Assembly: GCF_004912155.1 (NCBI RefSeq)
Contig: NZ_STGX01000003.1
Coordinates: forward strand, 62,001-126,000
Direction of reading: 5' to 3'
DNA: 64,000 bases
From: Glycomyces paridis
GTDB lineage: Bacteria; Actinomycetota; Actinomycetes; Mycobacteriales; Micromonosporaceae
Below the pieces are notes generated by a model. It made no database searches and was not told the origin of the DNA. It was given only the letters and a program-made list of their open reading frames with translations. Shown piece after piece: positions 39,136 through 47,401 of this stretch. Position numbers and translations under genes: made by a program. The stretch's first letter is position 1. Each line of letters begins with the position of its first letter.

Positions 39136-40002
39136 ATGCCCGAACGCCCACCCGAAAACCTGGCCTCGGCGCTGGCCGAGCGGTTCAGCCTGCCGATTGC
39201 CGACGCCGAGCCGGTCCGGGGGCTGGGCGACGAGTGCGAAATCTGGAGAACCGGCGGGCACGCCGTCCGGGTGAGCCCCACTTTCCGGTCTACGGACGAC
39301 CTGGAATGGGTCTATCGGACGGTCGCCCGGCTCGCCGAATTCGTACCGGAGGTCGTGGTCCCGCTGCGAGACGCCGACGGCCGCGCCGTCATCGAAGTGG
39401 CGGGCAATCCCGTCTCAGTCTGGCCCTGGATCGACGGGCAACAGCTCGACCGCGAGGACCCGACGGCCCGGAGACAGGCCGCCGACCTCCTCGCACGGCT
39501 GCACACCGCCGCAAGCGCACTCAGCGACCCTGGCCCGCGCCCGCAGCCCGTCGCGCGCTGCGAGTCCTGCGGGCATTGGGACGACCTCCAGGACCCCACC
39601 CTCGACGCGGCGCTCGCGGCGGTCCGGCGCCGGCCTACCCGCATGCCCCTGCACGGCGACTTCTACCGCCGAAACCTCATCCGCCGTGACGGCGCCATCG
39701 CCGGTCTGATCGACTGGGACGAACTCCGGATCCACCTGCCCGAATCGGAGCTCGCCTGGGCCACTTGGGAACACTCCAAGAACACCACCGGCGACACACT
39801 CCTGCCCGACCGCGCCCGCGACTTCCTCACCGCCTACGAGCACCGCACCGGCCGCCCCGTCGACCGCGACCTCATCGTCCCCCTGATCCGCGACGGCCTC
39901 CGACTCGAAATCTGCCGCGCACGAGCCACCCATACCGCCGACGACACCTACACCGCCGGCCAACTCCACGCCTTCCGCGAACTCCGCGACACCGCGCTTT
40001 GA
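39136..40002 (+). CDS. Aminoglycoside phosphotransferase-like kinase (APH family)
   Basis: 288 residues. Protein-kinase-like APH fold: N-lobe with GLGDECEIWRTGGHAVRVSP, hinge VSVWPWIDGQQL, Brenner motif LHGDFYRRNLI (catalytic Asp at about residue 175) and metal-binding GLIDWDE. Substrates of such proteins vary widely (antibiotics, sugars, choline, homoserine); nothing here tells which. Not obviously an antibiotic resistance gene. Confidence 0.88.
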   Translation: MPERPPENLASALAERFSLPIADAEPVRGLGDECEIWRTGGHAVRVSPTFRSTDDLEWVYRTVARLAEFVPEVVVPLRDADGRAVIEVAGNPVSVWPWIDGQQLDREDPTARRQAADLLARLHTAASALSDPGPRPQPVARCESCGHWDDLQDPTLDAALAAVRRRPTRMPLHGDFYRRNLIRRDGAIAGLIDWDELRIHLPESELAWATWEHSKNTTGDTLLPDRARDFLTAYEHRTGRPVDRDLIVPLIRDGLRLEICRARATHTADDTYTAGQLHAFRELRDTAL

Positions 40003-40049
40003 GGCCGCCGGCAGCAGAACGGCACACCCGTAACTGAAAAGGAGCTCGC

Positions 40050-40318
40050 ATGATCCTCACCGTTCACAGCATGGGGAAGACGAAGCATGCGCAGACGCCT
40101 TTTGAGAAGGCCGAGCTCATCCGTGTCGCGGTCGAGCAGCAGCGCTTTTCGATCGCAGGAATCGGCGCAGGGGACAATCAGGTGTTCATGCTCGATGAGA
40201 GGCCTTGGAAGCAAGGCATCGGATGTCGCTCGAAGAGTTCTGCGAGACAGGTACAGGTGATCGCCCCACGACCGTCGATTGGGTGCGGGGTGAGATCAAC
40301 GCTGAGCGCATCGGGTGA
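40050..40318 (+). pseudogene. Probable frameshifted ORF or two overlapping small ORFs
   Basis: The ATG at 40050 opens a protein-like stretch (MILTVHSMGKTKHAQTPFEK, then AELIRVAVEQQRFSIAGIGA to about residue 57). After about 40220 that frame becomes improbable, while another frame from ATG 40223 reads MSLEEFCETGTGDRPTTVDW and ends at TGA 40316-40318 with VRGEINAERIG. Together they look like one small protein split by a frameshift near 40200-40222. Alternatively, two short overlapping genes. No family recognised. Confidence 0.4.
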
Positions 40319-40447
40319 CCCGCATGGGCAAGCTGACGGCGAGGCGCTCGCTCCGGCGACATCGAACGAACGCGGTTGCGGCGCTTGCCCCTGTACTGGC
40401 AGGCTCGCATCGTGAAGGAACAGCGGGAAGGGCCAGCAGGGAATCCG

Positions 40448-40945
40448 ATGGCGCGTGCCGAGGTCACGCTTGCCTTGGCCATTCGCAATCTGACAGTGGA
40501 CGACCTTCCCGGCTGCGGGTGGTCCGGCGGTGGCCTGCATCTCGATTCGGTTGCTGCCGAACTCGATCGGGCGGCATTGGGCGAGGTCGACTACGTCGCG
40601 GTCTGCGGGCCCGCAGGGGTGCCGGTGGCCATCGGTGGCGTCGACTTCGCGCCGTTCTCCGACGCCGGCTACCTCTGGCAGCTCGCCGTCCACCCGCTCC
40701 TGCAACGCTGCGGCATCGGCACCGTCCTCGTCGGCGGTCTTGAGGACCGCATCCGCGCTCGCGGCCTGAGCCGCGCTGAGCTTCGATACGAGCAGCATCT
40801 CGAAGGGAACCGGGCCTTCTACGAGCGCCTCGGCTACACCCCCTACGGCACCGCCCCCGACGGCTGGGACGAGCAACTCCCGGGCGGCGAGACCAGGCGC
40901 TACGAGACCGTCTGCGTCAAGATGCGCCGGGCTCTTCCCCGCTGA
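40448..40945 (+). CDS. GNAT family N-acetyltransferase
   Basis: About 165 residues from ATG 40448 (upstream in-frame starts at 40376 and GTG 40412 are possible). GNAT pattern: AIRNLTVDDLPGCGWSG, VAIGGVDFAPF, YLWQLAVHPLLQRCGIGTVL (motif A with Q-R-C-G-I-G) and GNRAFYERLGY (motif B). Acetylates an unknown amine substrate. It follows the frameshifted ORF without overlap. Confidence 0.85.
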   Translation: MARAEVTLALAIRNLTVDDLPGCGWSGGGLHLDSVAAELDRAALGEVDYVAVCGPAGVPVAIGGVDFAPFSDAGYLWQLAVHPLLQRCGIGTVLVGGLEDRIRARGLSRAELRYEQHLEGNRAFYERLGYTPYGTAPDGWDEQLPGGETRRYETVCVKMRRALPR

Positions 40946-41028
40946 AGCTTTCCGCTTGCGATCCGAACGGTAGATGGCGAATGGGTTTTGATCGTATTGC
41001 TGCTTCGTCCTGCGCCCGGAGCGCATGT

Positions 41029-41044
41029 TCAGATTATGATCTGA
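41029..41044. promoter_or_regulatory. Inverted repeat / -10 region before the Imm32-like gene
   Basis: TCAGAT TATG ATCTGA: 6-bp perfect arms around TATG. TATGAT (41035-41040) inside it is a good -10 box, 11 nt before the ATG at 41052. A bound protein at the repeat would block transcription. Confidence 0.4.
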
Positions 41045-41051
41045 GGTTGAA

Positions 41052-41384
41052 ATGGAACAAGAACAAGTCGTAGGTGGTCCCCGTGATGGCGAACGGGAGA
41101 CTCGCGATATCCGGATTCAAATATGGCCCTATCGCTCCGATATGGGAGTCGTGAGCTGGTGGGAATCGGATACGCGCCTTACTGTTTCAGTTGTCGATTA
41201 CAGCTTCGGGCGTGAGATTGAAATACAAGGAAATCGAGCGGGACTGATTTCACTTGCTCGGGATCTGTTGACGCTTGCTCAAGAAGGTGCGCCGAACAAA
41301 AGCGATATCCTCTTGGACTCCGATGGTCTCGACGGCGAATCGGAGACTTTGAGGATGATGGTCTGTGAGCCCTGGGGTCAATGA
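41052..41384 (+). CDS. Imm32-like immunity protein
   Basis: 110 residues, visibly lower in GC than flanking genes. The region IEIQGNRAGLISLARDLLTLA followed by LLDSDG resembles the Imm32 immunity family (G-N-x-x-G-L-x-x-L-A-x-x-L-L-x-L-A). In known systems such proteins neutralise a secreted toxin of a polymorphic toxin locus. No toxin or secretion gene lies next to it, so it would be an orphan immunity gene. Assignment is from memory of the pattern. Confidence 0.65.
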   Translation: MEQEQVVGGPRDGERETRDIRIQIWPYRSDMGVVSWWESDTRLTVSVVDYSFGREIEIQGNRAGLISLARDLLTLAQEGAPNKSDILLDSDGLDGESETLRMMVCEPWGQ

Positions 41385-41564
41385 TGCCCGGTCCGGTCTG
41401 GGGGGAGGGTTGACAAGGGGTTGAGATATAGAGGAGTATCGATGGATGGTTTGGGGTGGTTCCCTGTGGGAGCTGGCCTGGACTGGTTCGCATGATACGA
41501 CTCGACGGACCCCCTTCACCGTTGCGAGCGCGACGAGGCCGCGATTAACAAAGGACCTCGAAAC

Positions 41565-43262
41565 ATGCATGGGATTCGAAGACGGAAGCGGCTGGGGATT
41601 GCCAGTGCGGCCGTTGTTGCGCTGGGCGCCAGTGCTGTCAGTGTTGTCAGCGCCGGGCAGGCCTTCGCTGAGGAGGGCTGCGAGGTGGACTACACCGTCG
41701 TGAGTGAGTGGGGCGGCGGGTTTCAGGCCAATGTGACCATCACCGCTGGTGAGGCCATCAATGGTTGGGAGATCGCTTGGACGTTCCCGGCGGGGACGTC
41801 GGTCAGTTCCGCGTGGAACGTGGACTGGAATGTGAGTGGGGGCCGATTCACCGGTTCCGACGTGGGCTGGAATGCCGCGATCGGTTCGGGGCAGAGCCGG
41901 GAGGTGTTCGGGTTCATCGGGAGCGGCAGCAGTGCCGCGCCGGGGCAGATCTCCATCAACGGGGACGTGTGCGACGGGCAGGTCGATCCCGAGCCCACGA
42001 CGAGCGGTCCGGATCCCGATCCGGGCAATCCTGAATGGGGGCAAGGGCTTCCGCCCGCGGATGCGGAGCTGAGCCGGGCCTACCAGTTGATTCAGGAATC
42101 CGACCCGAAGGGGTACGAGCCGCGCTCCGGAGAGTGCTCCAATGAGGTCCATGCCCGGTACTGGACCTACGGACCCGACGGGAAGGTCTATCCGACCTGG
42201 CATCCGACGCGGGATGCGAGCGGGTGCTCCTTCGGGCACGAGCACGGGGACGACCCCAGGGAGTCGCCGCTGTTCGGGGAGAGCGGGTTCCCGCCCTTCG
42301 GGTACGTGAGCGAGGTGCAGGTGGACAGCCTGCCCGAGCACAGCCACCGGCACGAGGACCATGTGGGGCACAAGATCCTCGTGGAGAACGTGGACGTGAT
42401 CCAGGGCGACAACGGCACGTCCTTCTTCCCGCCGCAGGGAGCCGTGCTCGCCGGGTGCGACATCCTGTTGAAGATCCACCAGGGCACGCACTCGCCGGAC
42501 GCGTTCAAGAACAACGTGCACGAGCTCATCGCGAACATCAAGTGCAACGCGAACGGCCAGACCGTGCAGGCCGACTTCGCGATGCTCATGCCGTTCGGCG
42601 AGGCGGGCGGGTTCAGCCCCTCGGAGTGCCCGGGCTTCGGCGGGCAGCGCGTGGAGGTCGGGACGCCGGTGCCGGCGGACTCGCCCTCGGAGTTCGTGAC
42701 GCCCGGCAGGCTCATCGCCGAGACCGGGTGCATCGACGCGATCCGCAGGGGCGACACGCACAACGACCCGCTGTTCCCGACGCCGCAGCCGTTCAACGTC
42801 TCCGACATGGACGACTTCTGGTTCGGGAACTCGCAGGTCAGCGGCGCGGGCGTGAACTTCAGCATGTCGCCGCTGTTCTATGTGGTCGATTCGCAGCGCT
42901 ACTACGACCCGTCGCTGCCGAACGGCCTCGGCCGCGTGCTCGACCTGTGCTACGAGCCGGACCTCCTGGGCGGTCCGAACTGCGACGAGGCGTTGCAGGC
43001 GGGCGGCGGCCAGCGGCTCCAGTGGGACGATCCGCGCTCGCCGTTCAAGGGCGCGTTGCGGGAGTACCGGCCCGGGGGCTTCTCGCTCCAGGCGTCGGGT
43101 TCGTCGACCGTGTACACGGACGCGTACGGCGACAACGCCTCGGCGACGCCGTTCGACGGTTCGATCGAGCAGCGCTTCTCGGGGAGCACCTCGGGTGCGA
43201 ACTGGTACGTGCGCGGCGCGACCCGCGACTGGGACGACGGGACGGTGCACTCGCCGAACTGA
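41565..43262 (+). CDS. Secreted protein with CBM2 and an unassigned His-rich domain
   Basis: 565 residues. Signal peptide at residues 1-35 (basic MHGIRRRKR then hydrophobic, cleaved near AFA). Residues about 38-138 are a family 2 carbohydrate-binding module: CEVDYTVVSEWGGGFQANVT, INGWEIAWTF, GWNAAIGSGQSREVFGF and C-terminal INGDVC, with the terminal Cys pair and surface Trp residues that bind cellulose or chitin. A Pro/Asp linker follows, then about 400 residues of no family I recognise, with CSFGHEHGDDPRES, HSHRHEDHVGHK and LLKIHQGTHSPDAFKNNVHE, a dense set of conserved-looking His and Asp residues. RBS AAGGA 10 nt upstream. Confidence 0.85.
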   Translation: MHGIRRRKRLGIASAAVVALGASAVSVVSAGQAFAEEGCEVDYTVVSEWGGGFQANVTITAGEAINGWEIAWTFPAGTSVSSAWNVDWNVSGGRFTGSDVGWNAAIGSGQSREVFGFIGSGSSAAPGQISINGDVCDGQVDPEPTTSGPDPDPGNPEWGQGLPPADAELSRAYQLIQESDPKGYEPRSGECSNEVHARYWTYGPDGKVYPTWHPTRDASGCSFGHEHGDDPRESPLFGESGFPPFGYVSEVQVDSLPEHSHRHEDHVGHKILVENVDVIQGDNGTSFFPPQGAVLAGCDILLKIHQGTHSPDAFKNNVHELIANIKCNANGQTVQADFAMLMPFGEAGGFSPSECPGFGGQRVEVGTPVPADSPSEFVTPGRLIAETGCIDAIRRGDTHNDPLFPTPQPFNVSDMDDFWFGNSQVSGAGVNFSMSPLFYVVDSQRYYDPSLPNGLGRVLDLCYEPDLLGGPNCDEALQAGGGQRLQWDDPRSPFKGALREYRPGGFSLQASGSSTVYTDAYGDNASATPFDGSIEQRFSGSTSGANWYVRGATRDWDDGTVHSPN

Positions 43263-43287
43263 CGCGACCTGAACCGGAACATTGAGC

Positions 43288-43318
43288 GAGGGCCCGCCTC
43301 CACCCGAGGCGGGCCCTC
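43288..43318. terminator. Bidirectional terminator between the CBM2 gene and the response regulator
   Basis: GAGGGCCCGCCTC (43288-43300) and GAGGCGGGCCCTC (43306-43318), 13 perfect pairs with a CACCC loop. Overlaps the last bases of the minus-strand response regulator stop. Confidence 0.8.
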
Positions 43319-43976
43319 AGTGCGGGCGGTCTCCTTGCGCGCGACCGGATTCGTGGGCCCAGATCGCGGCCTCGACGCGGTTGCGCAGGCCGAGCTTCGT
43401 CAAGATCCCGGCGATGTGGGTCTTGACGGTGCCGAGGGAGAGGAAGAGCCGCTCGCCGATCTCGGTGTTGGTGAGGCCGGTGGCGAGGAGGGCGAGGACG
43501 TCCTCTTCACGGTCGGTCAGCGGGCTCGTCGGCTGCCGGACTCGCTTGGCGGGGCGCGCGAACTCGCCGAGGAGGCGCACGGTGATCTGCGGCGAGATGA
43601 GCGCGTCGCCGTTCGCGGCCGCGCGCACGGCCTCGCCGATGAGATGCGGCCCGGCGTCCTTGAGCAGGAAGCCCTTCGCTCCCGCGCGGAGCGCGCCGTG
43701 CACGTATTCGTCCAGGTCGAACGTGGTGATGACGACGACCGCGATCGGGTCGGCGACGCGTTCGCCCGCGAGCATCGCGGTGGCCTCGATGCCGTCGAGG
43801 CCCGGCATGCGGATGTCGAGCAGGGCCACGTCGGGCCGCACGAGCCGCGCGAGGCGTACCGCGGCCAGGCCGTCGGCGGCCTCGCCGACGACCTCGACGT
43901 CCGGGAGCGTCTCCAGGAGCAGCCGCAGGCCGGTGCGCACCGGTTCCTGGTCGTCGGCGACGATCACGCGAATCAT
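43317..43976 (-). CDS. NarL/LuxR-type response regulator
   Basis: 219 residues. Receiver domain with VIVADDQEPVR, phosphorylation site LLDIRMPGLDG (Asp about residue 54) and the conserved Lys in KGFLLKD; C-terminal LuxR helix-turn-helix (LTDREEDVLALLATGLTNTEIGERL). Cytosolic transcription regulator activated by the kinase encoded upstream. ATG overlaps the kinase stop (ATGA). Confidence 0.95.
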   Translation of the reverse strand: MIRVIVADDQEPVRTGLRLLLETLPDVEVVGEAADGLAAVRLARLVRPDVALLDIRMPGLDGIEATAMLAGERVADPIAVVVITTFDLDEYVHGALRAGAKGFLLKDAGPHLIGEAVRAAANGDALISPQITVRLLGEFARPAKRVRQPTSPLTDREEDVLALLATGLTNTEIGERLFLSLGTVKTHIAGILTKLGLRNRVEAAIWAHESGRAQGDRPH

Positions 43977-45106
43977 CTGGGGCCCTTCTCGGCCACGGCC
44001 TCGACCAGGGGAAGTGCCGCGCGAAGCGTCCAGCCGCCGCCCGGGTCCGGTCCGGCCGCCACCTCGCCGCCCAGCAGCGCCGCGCGTTCGGACATGCCTT
44101 GCAGGCCGTGGCCGTCGCCCGAGGGGGGCCGTGCGGGGGCGCCGTCGTCGTGGACGGTGAGGCGCACGGTGTCCTCGTCCGTCGCGACCGTCACGTCGAT
44201 GCGGGTGGCGGCGCCGGCGTGCTTGCGCGCGTTGGTGACGCCCTCCTGGGCGATGCGGAACAGCGTGGAGGCCACGATGCCCGGCAGGTTGGGCGCGTCG
44301 ATCCGCACGCGTACGGGCGGCGGCCCGGCCTCGGCGAGGCGGGCGAGCTCGGCCAGGCCGGGGCTGGGGGCGTAGTCGGCGGGCGCGCGCAGAGCCCGCA
44401 CGAGCGAGCGCATGTCGGCGAGCACGGCCTGCGCCTCGCGTTCGATGACGTCGAGCGATTCGGTGACTCGCGCGGCGTCGTTCGGGTCCGAGGCGGCGAC
44501 CTGGGCGCGGATCACGATGACCGAGACGTGATGGGCGACGGTGTCGTGCAGGTCGCGGGCGAGCGCCTCCCGTTCGCGGGCGCGGACGGCGTCGAGGTGG
44601 CGGGCGCGGGCCTCGACGCGTTCGCGGCGCAGCTCGCCGATGAGGCAGGCGCCGCCCATGAACACGATCCCGGCGATGAGGTCGGCGACGGGGTCGCGGC
44701 CGAGCCAGCTGGTGGCCGCCAGGCCCGCCGCGATCACGGCGGCGCCGACCGCCTGGTCGCGGCCCGAGCCCCATCGGAAGAGCGCGTACGGGACCGTGAG
44801 GAACGCGAACGTGGTGACCAGGGCGTCGGGGTCGATGCCCGAGAGCGCCTGGGCGAGCGCGAACGCGAAGGTGGCGGCGGTCATCGCGGCGACGACGGGG
44901 AGCGGGCGGGAGCGGCGCCACAGGAGCACCGGCAGGATCGCGACGGTCACGAGCGTGGTGACCCGCGGCCAGTCGAGGTCGGGGCGCAGCGCGCCCTCGG
45001 CGGTGGCGACGGCGGCGAGGGCGGCGACGACCGCGACGTCCCGGACCCGGGGCCCCCGGGCGCCCGCCGCGCGGGGACGCGCGAGGAGGGCGTGCACGGC
45101 GTTCAT
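43973..45106 (-). CDS. Sensor histidine kinase, HisKA_3 type
   Basis: 377 residues. N-terminal membrane region with about five or six helices (residues 20-150), dimerisation/phosphoacceptor motif REALARDLHDTVAHHVSVIV with the phosphorylated His near residue 195, and HATPase domain with RIAQEGVTNARKHAGA (N-box) and GDGHGLQGMSERA (G-box). No extracellular sensor domain, so it likely senses a membrane signal. ATGA overlaps both the DUF2306 gene upstream and the response regulator downstream, so the three form one translated unit. Confidence 0.94.
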   Translation of the reverse strand: MNAVHALLARPRAAGARGPRVRDVAVVAALAAVATAEGALRPDLDWPRVTTLVTVAILPVLLWRRSRPLPVVAAMTAATFAFALAQALSGIDPDALVTTFAFLTVPYALFRWGSGRDQAVGAAVIAAGLAATSWLGRDPVADLIAGIVFMGGACLIGELRRERVEARARHLDAVRAREREALARDLHDTVAHHVSVIVIRAQVAASDPNDAARVTESLDVIEREAQAVLADMRSLVRALRAPADYAPSPGLAELARLAEAGPPPVRVRIDAPNLPGIVASTLFRIAQEGVTNARKHAGAATRIDVTVATDEDTVRLTVHDDGAPARPPSGDGHGLQGMSERAALLGGEVAAGPDPGGGWTLRAALPLVEAVAEKGPR

Positions 45107-45768
45107 ACCGCGATCGTCGCAGGTCGGCGGGTGCGCGCGCGACGGCGGGCGATCACCCATTCGGCCACGAGCGCGTTGATGAGCCACCCGGCGTCGAGCT
45201 GGAGGGCGTGTTCGAAGGCGGTGGGCTCGCCGAGGAAGGCCATCGACACGCCCGCGGTGAACGCCTGGGTCCCGGCGCCCATCGCGAGCGCGTAGGCGCG
45301 CATCATCCACGAGCCGTGGGCGAAGTAGTCGCGGCGGGCGATCGCGGCGACGCCGAGGAGGATGAAGGCGAGCATGAGGGTGCCGACGACGTAGCGGGAG
45401 ACGGCTACCGGGCCGTCGGCGATGGCGGGCGTGTCGTAGAACGCGGTCATCCACAGGCCGCTCGCGGCGACGGTGAGCCCGGCCGGGACGAGCAGGTACC
45501 GGCCGGCGAAGCGGTGCCAGCGGACGTGGCGCCGCCGCAGGCCCGGCAGGAACTGGAAGGCGCCGACGAGGGCGTAGACCAGGGCGCCGACGATGTGGAG
45601 GACGACGGGCAGCGGCACCTCCATGAAGCGGGCGTTCTCGGCCGTCTGCGTTGCGCCGGAGGCGATCTCGCCGATCCGGAACGTGCCCGCGATGGAGGGG
45701 ACGAGGGCGAGGAGGATGAGCCCGGCGGCGATGGGCCATTCGCGGCGGGGGCGTCGAGGAGTGTCCAT
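45103..45768 (-). CDS. DUF2306 membrane protein in a kinase operon
   Basis: 221 residues from ATG 45768 (MDTPRRPRREWP). Six predicted membrane helices; PLPVVLHIVGALVYALVGAFQF and RHVRWHRFAGRYLL match DUF2306. Stop overlaps the kinase start (ATGA), suggesting it may be an accessory or sensor partner of the two-component pair. Function unknown; membrane-located. Confidence 0.85.
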   Translation of the reverse strand: MDTPRRPRREWPIAAGLILLALVPSIAGTFRIGEIASGATQTAENARFMEVPLPVVLHIVGALVYALVGAFQFLPGLRRRHVRWHRFAGRYLLVPAGLTVAASGLWMTAFYDTPAIADGPVAVSRYVVGTLMLAFILLGVAAIARRDYFAHGSWMMRAYALAMGAGTQAFTAGVSMAFLGEPTAFEHALQLDAGWLINALVAEWVIARRRARTRRPATIAV

Positions 45769-45863
45769 AAGGCAATCGTCGCGGCGCGGCGGCCCGGTCG
45801 CTTCGGCCATGTGGCCGAACCCGCGGCCCGCGGCGGTGCTCCCGCGCATGATCGAATGGCCGG

Positions 45864-46232
45864 ATGGCACAGCAGCAGCGCGAGATCCTCGACTTCGTCG
45901 TCGTCGCGCGCACGGCCCCCGGGCCGTACCCGCACCCCGTCGAGGTGGCCGTGCACTTCGACGGCGCGGATTCGGTCCTCTCGTTCTCGATCGGCCCGCA
46001 CGCCGCGAACGCGGGTGGTCAGGTGTGGCTCAGCCGCGTGCTCGACGGGCCGCAGACCGGGTTGAACCCGAGGTTCGCGACGGAGTTCGACGCGGCGGAA
46101 CTGGACTGGCTGGTGCCGCTCCTCGTCCGCCTCCGCGCCGGCGAGGAGGTCGCCCAGGAGGTCGAGGACGCCTACCGCGCGCGGCACGGCAAGTGGCCCA
46201 AGACGATGCAGGAGGGCCGCTACACCTCCTGA
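45864..46232 (+). CDS. Uncharacterised 122-aa protein
   Basis: Hydrophilic protein with EILDFVVVARTAPGPYPHPV and VHFDGADSVLSFSIGPHAAN, then a helical C-terminus (FDAAELDWLVPLLVRLRAGEEVA). No family recognised. Divergent from the DUF2306 operon (95-nt gap) and convergent with the methyltransferase, overlapping its end by 13 nt. Confidence 0.6.
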   Translation: MAQQQREILDFVVVARTAPGPYPHPVEVAVHFDGADSVLSFSIGPHAANAGGQVWLSRVLDGPQTGLNPRFATEFDAAELDWLVPLLVRLRAGEEVAQEVEDAYRARHGKWPKTMQEGRYTS

Positions 46233-46963
46233 CCGAGGCGGTAGACCGAGACGTGCGAGCGCGACTCGGCCGTGAACTCGGCGCCCTCCCAGTCCGCGTG
46301 GCGCGATTCGAGCGTGAACCCGGCGAGGCGGGCCATGAGGTCGAGTTCGGACGGCCAGATGTAGCGGTGGTTGCTGCGGCCGAGGCGGGCGTCGCGGGTC
46401 TCGTCGAACGTGAAGTGGTACGAGGTCAGGAGTTGCGTGAGCGGGTCGTACGTGTCGAGCAGGATGTAGCCAGGCTCCACGACCCCGACCGTCGCGTCCT
46501 TACCCGGCGGGAGCGAGCGCAGCTCGGGCACCCACAGCTCGATGACGAACCGGCCGCCGGGGGCGAGGTGCCTCGCGGCGTTGCGGAAGCACTCGACCTG
46601 CTCGTCCTGCGTGAGGAGATTCGAGACGGTGTTGAACACGAGGTAGACGAGGCTGAACTCGCCGGGGGCGGTCGCGGTCGCCATGTCGCCGTGGACGACC
46701 GGAATCGTCGCTTCGTCCACTTTGGTGCGGAGCTGTTCGATCATCGCGGGGGAGTACTCGATGCCCGCGACCGCCGTGCCGCTCGCTGCGAGCGGCACGG
46801 CCACGCGCCCTGTCCCGATCGCGAATTCGAGGGCCCGGCCGCCCTCGGCGAGGGCGGCCAGGCGCTTCACGGTCGGACCGAGCACCTCCGGCGCGAACAT
46901 GCCTTCGCCGGGTGTGTCGTAGCGCCGAGCGGTCTCGGCGGTCCAGATGTCGCTGGTGGTCAT
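46220..46963 (-). CDS. Class I SAM-dependent methyltransferase
   Basis: 247 residues from ATG 46963. Motif I is ALEFAIGTGRVAVPLAA, followed by GIEYSPAMIEQLR, VVHGDMATA and FSLVYLVFNTVSNLL, then HLAPGGRFVIELWVP: a complete methyltransferase fold. Substrate unknown. A CATGCT box 6 nt before the ATG and no Shine-Dalgarno sequence hint at a leaderless start. Confidence 0.88.
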   Translation of the reverse strand: MTTSDIWTAETARRYDTPGEGMFAPEVLGPTVKRLAALAEGGRALEFAIGTGRVAVPLAASGTAVAGIEYSPAMIEQLRTKVDEATIPVVHGDMATATAPGEFSLVYLVFNTVSNLLTQDEQVECFRNAARHLAPGGRFVIELWVPELRSLPPGKDATVGVVEPGYILLDTYDPLTQLLTSYHFTFDETRDARLGRSNHRYIWPSELDLMARLAGFTLESRHADWEGAEFTAESRSHVSVYRLGQEV

Positions 46964-47013
46964 CCGCCCAGCATGGCCGCACGGATTCGGTGTTGTCGAC
47001 CGAATTGCGGCGG

Positions 47014-47376
47014 CTAGCGCTCCCGGGCGAGGCGGGGCCGGATCGCGGCCGCGGTCGCCTGCGGGTCGTCCACTTCGAGGAGGAGGCGGTCGTACTTCGC
47101 GTCCCGCAGCTCGACCACGACGGCGCGGGTCGGGTCGGCCACGTCCCAGAAGTCCCGGCTTCCGTTGCGGCGGAAGGAACCCAGGTTGATGACGCCGGGG
47201 ATGTTCGAGGCGACGCCCCAGCGCGCGCCCGGGAAGCGGCGGGCCGCCTCGGGGTCGACGCGCACCCCGGTGACCTGCGTCCACGGGAACGACAGCGGCC
47301 GCCAGCGGCCGAAGGCGCGCCTCGCCCCGGTGAGCGTGACGACGAGGTGGGTTGCGGTGGACTGGACTTGTGCCAT
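47014..47376 (-). CDS. Uncharacterised 120-aa beta-rich protein
   Basis: Sequence LVVTLTGARRAFGRWRPLSF, WTQVTGVRVDPEAARRF and VVVELRDAKYDRLLLEVDDP resembles the bacterial PH-domain-like small proteins that bind membranes or proteins; this is pattern-based and tentative. Located 25 nt downstream of the ABC permease on the same strand, so it may be part of that operon. Confidence 0.6.
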   Translation of the reverse strand: MAQVQSTATHLVVTLTGARRAFGRWRPLSFPWTQVTGVRVDPEAARRFPGARWGVASNIPGVINLGSFRRNGSRDFWDVADPTRAVVVELRDAKYDRLLLEVDDPQATAAAIRPRLARER

Positions 47377-47401
47377 CGTTTTCTCCTTCGAACGAGGTTG
47401 C

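Noticed and set aside
41410-41415. TTGACA hexamer upstream of the CBM2 gene as a promoter
   Set aside because: No -10 box at 16-19 nt spacing; candidate boxes are 11 or 21 nt away.
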